From: JAXJYR01 sp964593515
GTDB taxonomy: Bacteria > Bacillota_I > Bacilli_A > Erysipelotrichales > Erysipelotrichaceae
NCBI GenBank assembly: GCA_964593515.1
Contig: CAZQJH010000051.1
Location: forward strand, 1 to 10,116
DNA length: 10,116 bases
Reading direction: 5' to 3'
Under the pieces are notes generated by a model, which made no database searches, was not told where the DNA came from, and saw only the letters and a list, made by a program, of their open reading frames with translations. The position numbers were made by a program, and so were the translations under genes. Below are positions 1 through 7,249 of the stretch, piece after piece; the first letter of the stretch is position 1; the number at the start of each line of letters is the position of its first letter.

Positions 1-1087
1 TGCTTTAGCTAGTGTATCTCATGCTATTTCAAACTTCTCACCACTACCAGCTTTATCAGGAATAAAAATTGATGTGGAAATGAATGGATTAGTATTTACT
101 GCCAGTAATGCTGATATTTCAATTCAAACCACTTTAACACCTAATGAAGAAAATCAATTAGAAATTAGACAAATGGGTAGTATTATAATTGAAGCAAAAT
201 ATATTGTGGAAATTATTCGTAAATTAGATCAAGATATCGTTAATGTTGAATCTATTGATGATGTTCAAGTAATTATTACTTGTGGATCAAGTCAAATCAA
301 AATTAATGGTACAGTTGCTAGTGAATATCCAACGATTGATTTCAGCAAACCTAAATTTGAATTTAATATGCAGCCTTCAGACTTAAAGAAAGCTATTTCG
401 CAAACATCATTTGCCGTAAGTGATAAAGAAAACCGTCCAGTTTTAACCGGAGTTAATTTCTCATGTAATGGAGAAGAATTACAAGTAGTAGCTACTGACT
501 CTTATCGTTTAGCTAAAAAAATTATTCCATTATCACAACCATCAAGTTTTAATGTTACGATTCCGCAAAAATCATTAGTTGAAATCAATAAATTATTAAG
601 TGAAGATGAAGAAGTAAATGTAGCAGTTGATGGGCAAAAAATTCAATTCTATTTAAAAAATACCTTATTCCAATCACGTTTAATTGATGGATCTTATCCT
701 GATGTATCAAGATTAATTCCAGCTAGTTATGATTATGAATTAAACATTAACTATAGTGAATTATCAAGTGCAATTGATCGTGCTTTATTTATTAAAAATG
801 AAGGAATTGCAGTTATTACTTTATCATTAAGTGAAGAAGAATGTGTAATTACTAACTATTCAAATATTGTTGGTTCATCTAAACAAATTTTAACTAGTGC
901 TCAATATAAAGGAGAACCATTAGTAATCAGTTTTAATGGAAGCTTTGTTTTTGATGCTTTAAAAGCGATGAATTGTAGCAATATTACTTTTAAATTATGT
1001 GGAGAAATGAAACCATTTGTTATTGTTTCTAATGAAGATGATTCAATTCTTCAATTACTATTACCATTAAAAACTAATCGATATTAA
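1..1087 (+). CDS. dnaN: DNA polymerase III beta subunit (sliding clamp), 5'-partial
   Basis: The product is the ring-shaped processivity clamp that holds the replicative polymerase on DNA and docks repair and replication proteins. The frame is open from base 2, and its first residues (ALASVSHAIS..PLPALSGIKI) align with the start of the first clamp domain, so the gene begins outside the window. About 361 residues are present against roughly 378 in Bacillus subtilis, so about 16 are missing. Clamp landmarks, in order, are SGIKI..DISI, the domain-2 start FAVS..ENRPVLTGVNF with ATDSYRLA, SRLIDGSYPDVSRLIP at the domain 2/3 border, and the C-terminal LLLPLKTNRY, which helps form the peptide-binding pocket. 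A GTG at 74 is in frame but lies inside the conserved fold. dnaA and oriC are expected just upstream (inference). A terminator follows 8 bases after the stop. Confidence 0.97.
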   Translation, partial: ALASVSHAISNFSPLPALSGIKIDVEMNGLVFTASNADISIQTTLTPNEENQLEIRQMGSIIIEAKYIVEIIRKLDQDIVNVESIDDVQVIITCGSSQIKINGTVASEYPTIDFSKPKFEFNMQPSDLKKAISQTSFAVSDKENRPVLTGVNFSCNGEELQVVATDSYRLAKKIIPLSQPSSFNVTIPQKSLVEINKLLSEDEEVNVAVDGQKIQFYLKNTLFQSRLIDGSYPDVSRLIPASYDYELNINYSELSSAIDRALFIKNEGIAVITLSLSEEECVITNYSNIVGSSKQILTSAQYKGEPLVISFNGSFVFDALKAMNCSNITFKLCGEMKPFVIVSNEDDSILQLLLPLKTNRY

Positions 1088-1094
1088 TTAATCG

Positions 1095-1133
1095 AAAAAT
1101 CACCTGTTTTAAGCTTATTACAGGTGATTTTTT
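1095..1133 (+). terminator. Intrinsic terminator after dnaN
   Basis: A perfect 13-bp stem (1095-1107 with 1120-1132, core ATCACCTGT/ACAGGTGAT) encloses a 12-base loop containing AAGCTT. The 3' arm ends in a run of six T (1128-1133). It separates dnaN transcription from the yaaA-recF-gyrBA unit. The A-rich 5' arm may also let it work in the opposite direction. Confidence 0.93.
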
Positions 1134-1200
1134 ATTATAAAAAAAAGATATAAATTATCATAATTTTTGCCCTTAAAATCAACAAAAAACACCGATTTTA

Positions 1201-1209
1201 TGGTATAAT
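1201..1209 (+). promoter_or_regulatory. Extended -10 promoter for yaaA-recF-gyrBA
   Basis: A perfect TATAAT (1204-1209) is preceded by TGG, giving the extended -10 form TGnTATAAT. At 17-bp spacing the -35 position reads AACAAA, which is poor, so the promoter probably relies on the extended -10. The A-tracts at 1183-1189 and further upstream could act as UP-like elements. The expected start of transcription is near 1215-1217, leaving a leader of about 17 bases before the yaaA ATG. Confidence 0.8.
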
Positions 1210-1221
1210 ATAAAGGATAGT

Positions 1222-1227
1222 AGGTGA
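1222..1227 (+). promoter_or_regulatory. Ribosome binding site deciding the yaaA start
   Basis: AGGTGA pairs with the 16S anti-Shine-Dalgarno and lies 5 bases before the ATG at 1233. It overlaps the alternative GTG at 1224, whose own purine box (AAAGGA, 1212-1217) sits at or before the predicted transcription start. This favours the ATG. Confidence 0.7.
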
Positions 1228-1232
1228 TTAAT

Positions 1233-1436
1233 ATGAACATTAAACTAACAAGTGAATATATCACTTTAGGACAGCTATTAAAAGCAGCTGATTTTATTCA
1301 AAGTGGAGCTGAAGCAAAGTTTGCTGTGCTCGAATTAGATATTTTAGTTAATGATGAATACGAAAATCGACGGGGAAGAAAATTATATCCTGGAGATATC
1401 GTTGTAATTGAAGGACAAGAAATTACCTTGTCATGA
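1233..1436 (+). CDS. yaaA: S4-domain RNA-binding protein YaaA
   Basis: This is a small S4-like RNA-binding protein of 67 residues, of the YaaA/YlmH-type S4 fold found between dnaN and recF in many Firmicutes; B. subtilis YaaA has 71 residues. The sequence shows the family pattern ITLGQLLKAADFIQSGAEAK (about residues 9-28), then LVNDEYENRRGRKLYPGD, the basic S4 loop thought to contact RNA, and a closing VVIEG strand. Its exact cellular role is not settled; ribosome-linked RNA binding is inferred from the domain. The start at 1233 is chosen over GTG 1224 because of the AGGTGA site. Its TGA overlaps the recF ATG by four bases (ATGA, 1433-1436), implying translational coupling. It is the first gene of the gyrase operon. 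Confidence 0.92.
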   Translation: MNIKLTSEYITLGQLLKAADFIQSGAEAKFAVLELDILVNDEYENRRGRKLYPGDIVVIEGQEITLS

Positions 1437-2551
1437 AATTAGATAAAATTCAATTACTTAATTATCGCAATATCAATAATCAAACATTAATTTTTAATGA
1501 TGGTATTCAAGTTTTTTATGGAGCTAATGCTCAAGGTAAAACTAACTTATTAGAAGCTATTTATTACTTATCAACGCTAAGATCACATCGTAGTAATAAC
1601 ATCTTAGATTTAATTAATAAACAAGCTAATGAATTATTTATGCAAGGTGAAGTAAGTTGGTCTAATAAAAAAATTCCTTTAAGAGTTCATGCTAATGCGA
1701 AAGGAAAAAACTTATTTATTTACCAAAATAAAGTAAAGAAAATGAGTGATTTTATTGGGAATTTAAATGCTATTTTATTTTCACCTGATGATATGAATTT
1801 ATTTCAGGCATCACCAAAAATGCGTCGAAGATTTATTGATATTGAATTAAGTAAAATATCTAAAAAATATACTTATACTTTACATGAAACTAATCAGCTT
1901 TTAAAAGAAAGAAATGTACTTTTAAAACAAGTTAATATTGATGAAACTTATCTTCAAGTATTAACTAATCGTTTAATTGATTTAGAAGTAATTATTATTA
2001 AACAACGATATCATTTCTTAAAAGCTTTATTAGATAAAAGTAAAACATTTTATGAAGCAATTAGTGCTAATGATACTAAATTATCAATTAATTATAAATC
2101 ATGTGTTCCTTATGTTGATGATGAAGATACTTTAAAAGAACAGCTTAGATTAAAATATGAACAAAGTTTAAGTAAAGATCGTTTATATAAAACGACGAAT
2201 GTAGGAATTCATAAAGAAGATTTTATTTTTATTATTGATGATTATGAAGTAGTACAATATGCTTCACAAGGTCAAAAAAGAAGTATTTTATTAGCGATTA
2301 AAATCGCAATGGTATATTTAATAAAGGATTTTATTAATGAATATCCTTTATTACTGCTTGATGATGTATTTAGTGAATTAGATGCTTATCGACGTAAGAT
2401 GTTATTATCATCTTTACCAAGTGAAGTACAAATCTTTATTACGACAACTGATCATCAAGAAATATTAGAAATTGCTAGATTACGTCCAATTACTTTATGG
2501 AATGTAAAAAATGGATGTGTTAAGAAATATAAAGAGGAGGTTAAAAAATGA
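1433..2551 (+). CDS. recF: DNA replication and repair protein RecF
   Basis: RecF is an SMC/Rad50-like ATPase that, with RecO and RecR, loads RecA onto gapped single-stranded DNA at stalled forks. The protein has 372 residues, the usual length. Residues 1-29 carry the typical start (LDKIQLLNYRNI). Walker A is GANAQGKT at 30-37, the ABC signature is SQGQKR at 278-283, and Walker B is LLLLDD ending at 310-311, followed by VFSELD, the D-loop. All catalytic motifs are intact. Its ATG overlaps the yaaA stop and its TGA (2549-2551) overlaps the gyrB ATG, so three genes are coupled in sequence. In B. subtilis remB (yaaB) lies between recF and gyrB; it is absent here. The lack of a clear Shine-Dalgarno near 1433 fits translation by coupling. 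Confidence 0.97.
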   Translation: MKLDKIQLLNYRNINNQTLIFNDGIQVFYGANAQGKTNLLEAIYYLSTLRSHRSNNILDLINKQANELFMQGEVSWSNKKIPLRVHANAKGKNLFIYQNKVKKMSDFIGNLNAILFSPDDMNLFQASPKMRRRFIDIELSKISKKYTYTLHETNQLLKERNVLLKQVNIDETYLQVLTNRLIDLEVIIIKQRYHFLKALLDKSKTFYEAISANDTKLSINYKSCVPYVDDEDTLKEQLRLKYEQSLSKDRLYKTTNVGIHKEDFIFIIDDYEVVQYASQGQKRSILLAIKIAMVYLIKDFINEYPLLLLDDVFSELDAYRRKMLLSSLPSEVQIFITTTDHQEILEIARLRPITLWNVKNGCVKKYKEEVKK

Positions 2552-4494
2552 TCGAGGAAAATAAAATTCAAGAAATTGAAGAATTAGAGAACAAAGTAGA
2601 TCATTCTTATACCGCAGAAGATATTCAGGTTTTAGAAGGGTTAGAAGCGGTTAGAAAAAGACCGGGGATGTATATTGGTTCAACTAGTGAACGTGGTTTA
2701 CATCATTTGGTTTGGGAAATTGTGGATAACTCAATTGATGAAGCTTTAGCTGGTTATGCTACTGATATTACTGTTACGATTGAAAAAGGTAATATTATTA
2801 AAGTAGAAGACAATGGTCGAGGAATGCCAGTTGGAATTGTTGAAAAGAGTGGTATTTCAGGGGTTGAAACTATTTTTACCATTCTACATGCGGGAGGTAA
2901 ATTCGGTGGAGGAGCCTATAAAGTATCAGGGGGACTTCATGGGGTTGGTGCCAGTGTTGTTAATGCATTAAGTGAATGGTTAGAAGTTGAAATCCATCAA
3001 GGTGGTAAAAAGTATTTTATGCGCTTTGAAAATGGTGGTAAACCAGTTCATCCGTTAAAAGTTACTGGTGATAGTGATAAACATGGGTCTATCGTGCGTT
3101 TTAAAGCTGATGCTAGCATCTTTCAAGAGACTCAGGTATATGACTTTGAAACTTTAAATAAACGTATTAGAGAGCTTGCTTTCTTGAATAAAGGAATTAA
3201 AATTATTTTAATTGATGAACGTGAAAGTGAAGTTGTGAAACATGAATATAAATATGATGGAGGAATCCGTTCATATGTTGAATATTTAAACTTAAATAAA
3301 AAAGCATTGCATGATGAAATTATTTATGTTGAAGGAATTGAAGATGGAATTATTGCGGAAGTAGCTATGCAATATACTGAAGCATATGTTCCAAATATTT
3401 ATTCTTTCTGTAATAACATTAATACCGTTGAAGGTGGTACTCATGTTGAAGGATTTAGATTAGCTTTAACTAGAATTATTAATAACTATGCTAAAGATAA
3501 TAACATGATTAAAAAAGATGAAAGTTTAAGTGGTGATGATGTTCGTGAAGGAATTACGGCAGTTATCTCTGTTAAACATCAAGATCCGCAATATGAAGGA
3601 CAAACTAAAACTAAATTAGGTAATAGTGAAGTAAGAAAGATTGTTTCTAGTATTGTTTCTAAACAATTAGAAAAATTCTTCTTAGAAAATCCTAGTGTTG
3701 CTAAAACGATTATCGATAAAGTTATTATTGCTAATAAATCACGTTTAGCTGCGATTAAAGCTCGTGAAATGACTAGAAGAAAGAATGCGTTAGAAATTAC
3801 TTCATTACCTGGTAAGTTAGCAGATTGTTCTAGTCGTGATGCGGCTGAATGTGAAATTTATATTGTCGAAGGGGACTCAGCCGGAGGAAGTGCTAAGCAA
3901 GGTCGTAATTCAAAATATCAAGCGATTTTGCCACTTAGAGGTAAGATTTTGAACGTTGAAAAAGCTAGAGAACATCGTATTTATGAAAATGCGGAAATTC
4001 GTTCAATGATTACAGCCTTTGGTTGTGGATTTGGTAATGAAATCGATACAAGTAAATTAAGATATCACAAGATTATTATTATGACCGATGCCGATGTCGA
4101 TGGAGCACATATTTGTACCTTGATGTTGACATTCTTCTATCGTTTCTTAAGACCGATTATTGAAGAAGGTTATGTATATATTGCGATGCCACCGTTATTT
4201 AAAGTACAAAAAGGTAAACGTGTGGAATATGTTTATGATGAACAAACCCGTGATCAATTAATTGCGGAAATGGGTGATAATGTAAGTGTTCAACGTTATA
4301 AAGGTTTAGGAGAAATGAATCCTGAACAATTATGGGAAACAACAATGGACCCTGAATTTAGAACTTTAAAAAGAGTTACAATTTCTGATGCGATGGAAGC
4401 AGATCAAGTATTTACGATGTTAATGGGAGAAGAAGTAGCTCCTCGTCGTGAATTCATTCAAGAAAATGCCGTCTATGCACAGTTAGATGTATAG
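2548..4494 (+). CDS. gyrB: DNA gyrase subunit B (ATPase)
   Basis: GyrB is the ATP-driven subunit of the A2B2 topoisomerase that introduces negative supercoils. At 648 residues it is slightly longer than B. subtilis GyrB because of an acidic, Glu-rich extension before the conserved YTAEDIQVLEGLEAVRKRPGMY block. The GHKL ATPase motifs are WEIVDNSIDEA (Glu57 catalytic base, Asn61 Mg ligand), DNGRGMP (88-94) and the ATP lid GGLHGVGASVVNALS (128-142). The TOPRIM domain has EGDSAGGSAKQGR (Glu441) and the metal triad MTDADVDGAH (Asp514, Asp516, Asp518). The C-terminal QRYKGLGEMN (582-591) is the gyrase tail motif. LPLRGK carries Arg where E. coli has Lys447, as is usual in Gram-positives. GAGGAGG at 2534-2540, 7 bases before the ATG, is a strong ribosome site added to the ATGA overlap with recF, which suggests higher output than recF. 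Confidence 0.98.
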   Translation: MIEENKIQEIEELENKVDHSYTAEDIQVLEGLEAVRKRPGMYIGSTSERGLHHLVWEIVDNSIDEALAGYATDITVTIEKGNIIKVEDNGRGMPVGIVEKSGISGVETIFTILHAGGKFGGGAYKVSGGLHGVGASVVNALSEWLEVEIHQGGKKYFMRFENGGKPVHPLKVTGDSDKHGSIVRFKADASIFQETQVYDFETLNKRIRELAFLNKGIKIILIDERESEVVKHEYKYDGGIRSYVEYLNLNKKALHDEIIYVEGIEDGIIAEVAMQYTEAYVPNIYSFCNNINTVEGGTHVEGFRLALTRIINNYAKDNNMIKKDESLSGDDVREGITAVISVKHQDPQYEGQTKTKLGNSEVRKIVSSIVSKQLEKFFLENPSVAKTIIDKVIIANKSRLAAIKAREMTRRKNALEITSLPGKLADCSSRDAAECEIYIVEGDSAGGSAKQGRNSKYQAILPLRGKILNVEKAREHRIYENAEIRSMITAFGCGFGNEIDTSKLRYHKIIIMTDADVDGAHICTLMLTFFYRFLRPIIEEGYVYIAMPPLFKVQKGKRVEYVYDEQTRDQLIAEMGDNVSVQRYKGLGEMNPEQLWETTMDPEFRTLKRVTISDAMEADQVFTMLMGEEVAPRREFIQENAVYAQLDV

Positions 4495-4502
4495 AAGGAG
4501 GT
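4495..4502 (+). promoter_or_regulatory. Ribosome binding site deciding the gyrA start
   Basis: AAGGAGGT is an almost complete anti-Shine-Dalgarno complement directly after the gyrB stop. It is 5 bases from the ATG at 4508 but only 2 from an in-frame GTG at 4505, so ATG 4508 is the supported start. Confidence 0.85.
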
Positions 4503-4507
4503 AAGTG

Positions 4508-6994
4508 ATGGAACAAGTTAAAGATAGATTAAAAGATGTCGATATTTCCAAAGAGATGCGTAAATCATTCTTGGATTATTCGATGTCAGTAATTGTTGAT
4601 CGTGCCTTACCGGATGTTAGAGATGGTTTAAAACCAGTTCATCGTCGTATTTTACATGCGATGAATGAATTAGGAATTGTGGCTAGTAAGCCATTTAAAA
4701 AGTCAGCTCGTATTGTTGGGGAAGTTATCGGTAAGTATCACCCTCATGGTGATACAGCTGTATATGACTCAATGGTTCGTATGGCCCAAGATTTTAGTTA
4801 TCGTTACATGTTAGTTGAAGGACATGGAAACTTTGGTTCAATGGATGGTGATGGAGCAGCAGCAATGCGTTATACCGAAGCCAAAATGAGCAAAATTGCG
4901 ATGGAAATGATTCGTGATATTAATAAAGATACAGTTGATTTTCAACCTAACTATGATGGAGAAGAAAGTGAACCGAAAGTAATGCCAGCTCGTTTCCCTA
5001 ACTTAATTGTTAATGGAGCTGTAGGGATTGCTGTAGGGATGGCTACTAATATTCCTCCACATAATTTAAATGAAACAATTGATGCCATTATTGCAGTTAT
5101 GGATCAAAGTGATATTACTGTCCCTGAATTAATGGAAAATTATCTTAAAGGTCCTGATTTCCCAACTGGTGGTTTAATTATGGGAAGAAGTGGAATTCGT
5201 CAAGCTTATGAAACTGGACGTGGTTCAATTGTCTTACGTAGTAAATATCATGTTGAGGATATGGATAATGGTAAACATCGTATTGTTGTTACCGAAATTC
5301 CTTACCAAGTAAACAAGGCTAATTTAATTACTAAAATTGCCGATGTTGTTCGCGATAAACAAGTGGAAGGAATTACTTATTTAAATGATGAATCTAACCG
5401 TGAAGGAGTTAGAATTGTTATTGAACTTAAAAAAGATGTTCAAGTTGATGTTGTAATGAATCAATTATTCCGCTTAACATCATTACAAACTTCATTTGGA
5501 ATTAATATGTTAGCTTTAGTTAATGGAGCACCAAAACAAATGGGTATTAAAGAAATGATTACTCATTATACCGATCACCAAGTTGAAGTAATTGAACGTC
5601 GTACTCGTTTTGATTTAAATAAAGCTTTAGATCGTGCTCATATCTTAGAAGGGTTACGAATTGCTTTAGATCATATCGATGAAATTATTGATATTATTCG
5701 TAGTAGTAAAACTGATCGTGAAGCAAGTGATACGTTAATTCAACGTTTTAACTTATCAGAAATTCAAGCTAATGCAATTTTAGAAATGCGTTTAAAACGT
5801 TTAACTGGTTTAGAACGTGATAAGATTGAAAATGAATATCAAGCTTTATTAGTAACGATTGCGGATTTACAAGATATTTTAGCTAATCCACAACGTGTAT
5901 TAAATATTATTCGTGAAGAATTATTAGAATTAAAAGACCGTTTTGGTGATGATCGTCGTACGGAAATTTCTGATGATATCATGAACTTAGATGATGAAGA
6001 TTTAATTCCAGTTGAAGAAATTGTAGTTACAATGAGTTCTAATGGATATATTAAACGAATCCCTAGTGATACTTATCGTGCGCAAAACCGCGGTGGTAAA
6101 GGGGTAAAAGGAATGAGTGTTAATGATGATGATATGCCTGAATTCATTATGACTTTATCAACTCATGACCATTTATTAATCTTCTCTAATAAAGGTAAAG
6201 TATATCGTATTAAAGGATATAAAGTACCATTAAGTTCACGTACTGCTAAAGGATTACCAATTGTGAATTTAATTGATTTAGATAAAGATGAAAAAGTTCA
6301 AGCATTATTAGCCATTTCTAAAGATAGTGATGCGAAATATATTGTCTTTGCGACGAAAAATGGTTTAGTAAAACGTACAGATATTGCTGAATTTGATTCA
6401 ATTCGTCAAAGTGGTAAGATTGCTATTTCATTACGTGAAGATGATGAATTATTAGGGGTTAAAACAACTAATGGTGATGAAGAAATTATCATAGCTTCAG
6501 CTAATGGTAAAGCAGTTCGTTTCAACGAAAATGATATTCGTGTTATGGGACGTAGTGCTAGTGGAGTTAAAGGTATTAATCCAGATGGAAGTAAAACAAT
6601 TGGTATTGCAACTTCTAATGAAGGTAAATATCTATTATCTATTAGTGAAAATGGATATGGAAAACGTAGTGAAATCGATGATTATCGTTTAACTTCTCGT
6701 GGTACTAAAGGGGTTAAATCAATGAATTTAACTGCTAAAACTGGTGATTTAGTATCAGTTCGTGCTGTTAGTGGCGATGAAGATGTTATGATTATGTCTG
6801 ATTCTGGTATTATTATTCGTATTCCAATTGAATCAATTGGTATCTATTCACGTAATACCCAAGGGGTACGTTTAATTAACTTAAATGATGATGAAAAAGT
6901 CCTTAAGAGTGCTATTCTAGCTCATGAAGAGGAAGAATCTTCAGAAAATAGTGAAGATAGTCAACCAGTAATTGACAATCAAGATAAAGAATGA
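4508..6994 (+). CDS. gyrA: DNA gyrase subunit A
   Basis: GyrA is the DNA cleavage, rejoining and wrapping subunit of gyrase. It has 828 residues from ATG 4508. The winged-helix breakage domain is intact, with the quinolone-binding helix HPHGDTAVYD (Thr83, Asp87, E. coli numbering holding exactly) and the catalytic pair Arg121-Tyr122 in AAMRYTEAKM. A coiled-coil gate follows, with ERRTRFDLNKALDRAHILEG as a landmark. The C-terminal beta-pinwheel starts near 500. The GyrA box is QNRGGKG (526-532), which marks a gyrase rather than ParC, and degenerate copies at about 100-residue-or-less intervals give six blades (ending RNTQGVRLINL). The protein ends in a Glu/Ser/Asp-rich acidic tail of about 25 residues, a type known to modulate wrapping in other gyrases. 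There is no terminator of its own; the last codons form the serS promoter. Confidence 0.98.
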   Translation: MEQVKDRLKDVDISKEMRKSFLDYSMSVIVDRALPDVRDGLKPVHRRILHAMNELGIVASKPFKKSARIVGEVIGKYHPHGDTAVYDSMVRMAQDFSYRYMLVEGHGNFGSMDGDGAAAMRYTEAKMSKIAMEMIRDINKDTVDFQPNYDGEESEPKVMPARFPNLIVNGAVGIAVGMATNIPPHNLNETIDAIIAVMDQSDITVPELMENYLKGPDFPTGGLIMGRSGIRQAYETGRGSIVLRSKYHVEDMDNGKHRIVVTEIPYQVNKANLITKIADVVRDKQVEGITYLNDESNREGVRIVIELKKDVQVDVVMNQLFRLTSLQTSFGINMLALVNGAPKQMGIKEMITHYTDHQVEVIERRTRFDLNKALDRAHILEGLRIALDHIDEIIDIIRSSKTDREASDTLIQRFNLSEIQANAILEMRLKRLTGLERDKIENEYQALLVTIADLQDILANPQRVLNIIREELLELKDRFGDDRRTEISDDIMNLDDEDLIPVEEIVVTMSSNGYIKRIPSDTYRAQNRGGKGVKGMSVNDDDMPEFIMTLSTHDHLLIFSNKGKVYRIKGYKVPLSSRTAKGLPIVNLIDLDKDEKVQALLAISKDSDAKYIVFATKNGLVKRTDIAEFDSIRQSGKIAISLREDDELLGVKTTNGDEEIIIASANGKAVRFNENDIRVMGRSASGVKGINPDGSKTIGIATSNEGKYLLSISENGYGKRSEIDDYRLTSRGTKGVKSMNLTAKTGDLVSVRAVSGDEDVMIMSDSGIIIRIPIESIGIYSRNTQGVRLINLNDDEKVLKSAILAHEEEESSENSEDSQPVIDNQDKE

Positions 6995-7000
6995 TATAAA
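6972..7000 (+). promoter_or_regulatory. serS T-box promoter inside the gyrA 3' end
   Basis: A perfect TTGACA -35 (6972-6977) is followed, after exactly 17 bases, by TATAAA (6995-7000). TGA just before it makes an extended -10, and that TGA is the gyrA stop codon (6992-6994). The -35 falls in the gyrA codons for Ile-Asp-Asn. The expected start, near 7006-7008, coincides with the first bases of T-box Stem I. Confidence 0.88.
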
Positions 7001-7006
7001 TATTAA

Positions 7007-7229
7007 AACGATGAAAAGGATAAGTAATAAAGATAACTTATGATAGAGAGATAACGGTTGGTGGAAGTTATCTAAGTTCTTTATGAAATCAACCTTTGAG
7101 TGAGATAGGGAAATTTAAGTATCTATCTACGGTAGTACCGTTATCACATTGAGCATTTATCTTAATAGATAAATGGAAAAAGGGTGGCAACACGAGGTAT
7201 CGTCCCTTTGTGACAATACCTCTTTTTTT
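7007..7229 (+). ncRNA. T-box riboswitch, serine specific (serS leader)
   Basis: This leader reads uncharged tRNA-Ser and lets transcription continue into serS when the tRNA is uncharged. Stem I: AAAGG 7015-7019 pairs with CCTTT 7093-7097, and AGTA lies at 7023-7026. The upper helices are 7027-7032/7079-7084 and 7036-7040/7073-7077. An AGAGAG bulge follows, and the distal hairpin GATAAC/GTTATC (7050-7055/7067-7072) has a GGTTGGTG loop. The specifier codon in the loop opposite AGTA is TCA (7089-7091), Ser, followed by A. Stem II is 7103-7108/7123-7128. The F-box-like ACCGTTA is at 7137-7143. Stem III is a perfect 9-bp hairpin (7154-7162/7167-7175). The T-box AGGGTGGCAACACG (7181-7194) has the bulge TGGC, complementary to a GCCA acceptor end as in tRNA-Ser (discriminator G). 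Antiterminator pairs are AAAGGG 7179-7184 with CCCTTT 7204-7209, and ACG 7192-7194 with CGT 7201-7203. Confidence 0.96.
7194..7229 (+). terminator. T-box conditional terminator
   Basis: GAGGTAT (7194-7200) pairs with ATACCTC (7216-7222). The stem is extended by GTC/GAC (7202-7204/7212-7214) across one mismatch, with a 7-base loop and seven T (7223-7229). Its 5' arm and loop share bases with the antiterminator, so the two folds exclude each other. It is also the only visible terminator for transcripts arriving from gyrA. Confidence 0.93.
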
Positions 7230-7249
7230 ATTGCAAAGGAGAAAGAAAA

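Noticed and set aside
74..1087. dnaN starting at GTG 74
   Set aside because: The frame stays open to base 2 and the upstream residues match the conserved N-terminal part of the clamp, so the gene is truncated by the window edge and GTG 74 is an internal Val codon.
1224..1436. yaaA starting at GTG 1224
   Set aside because: The GTG overlaps the AGGTGA ribosome site of ATG 1233, and its own purine box would lie at the transcription start.
6504..6692. Plus-strand small frame inside gyrA
   Set aside because: It is an out-of-frame shadow of the intact GyrA pinwheel domain.
4505..6994. gyrA starting at GTG 4505
   Set aside because: It is only 2 bases from the AAGGAGGT site; ATG 4508 has workable spacing and matches the family N-terminus.
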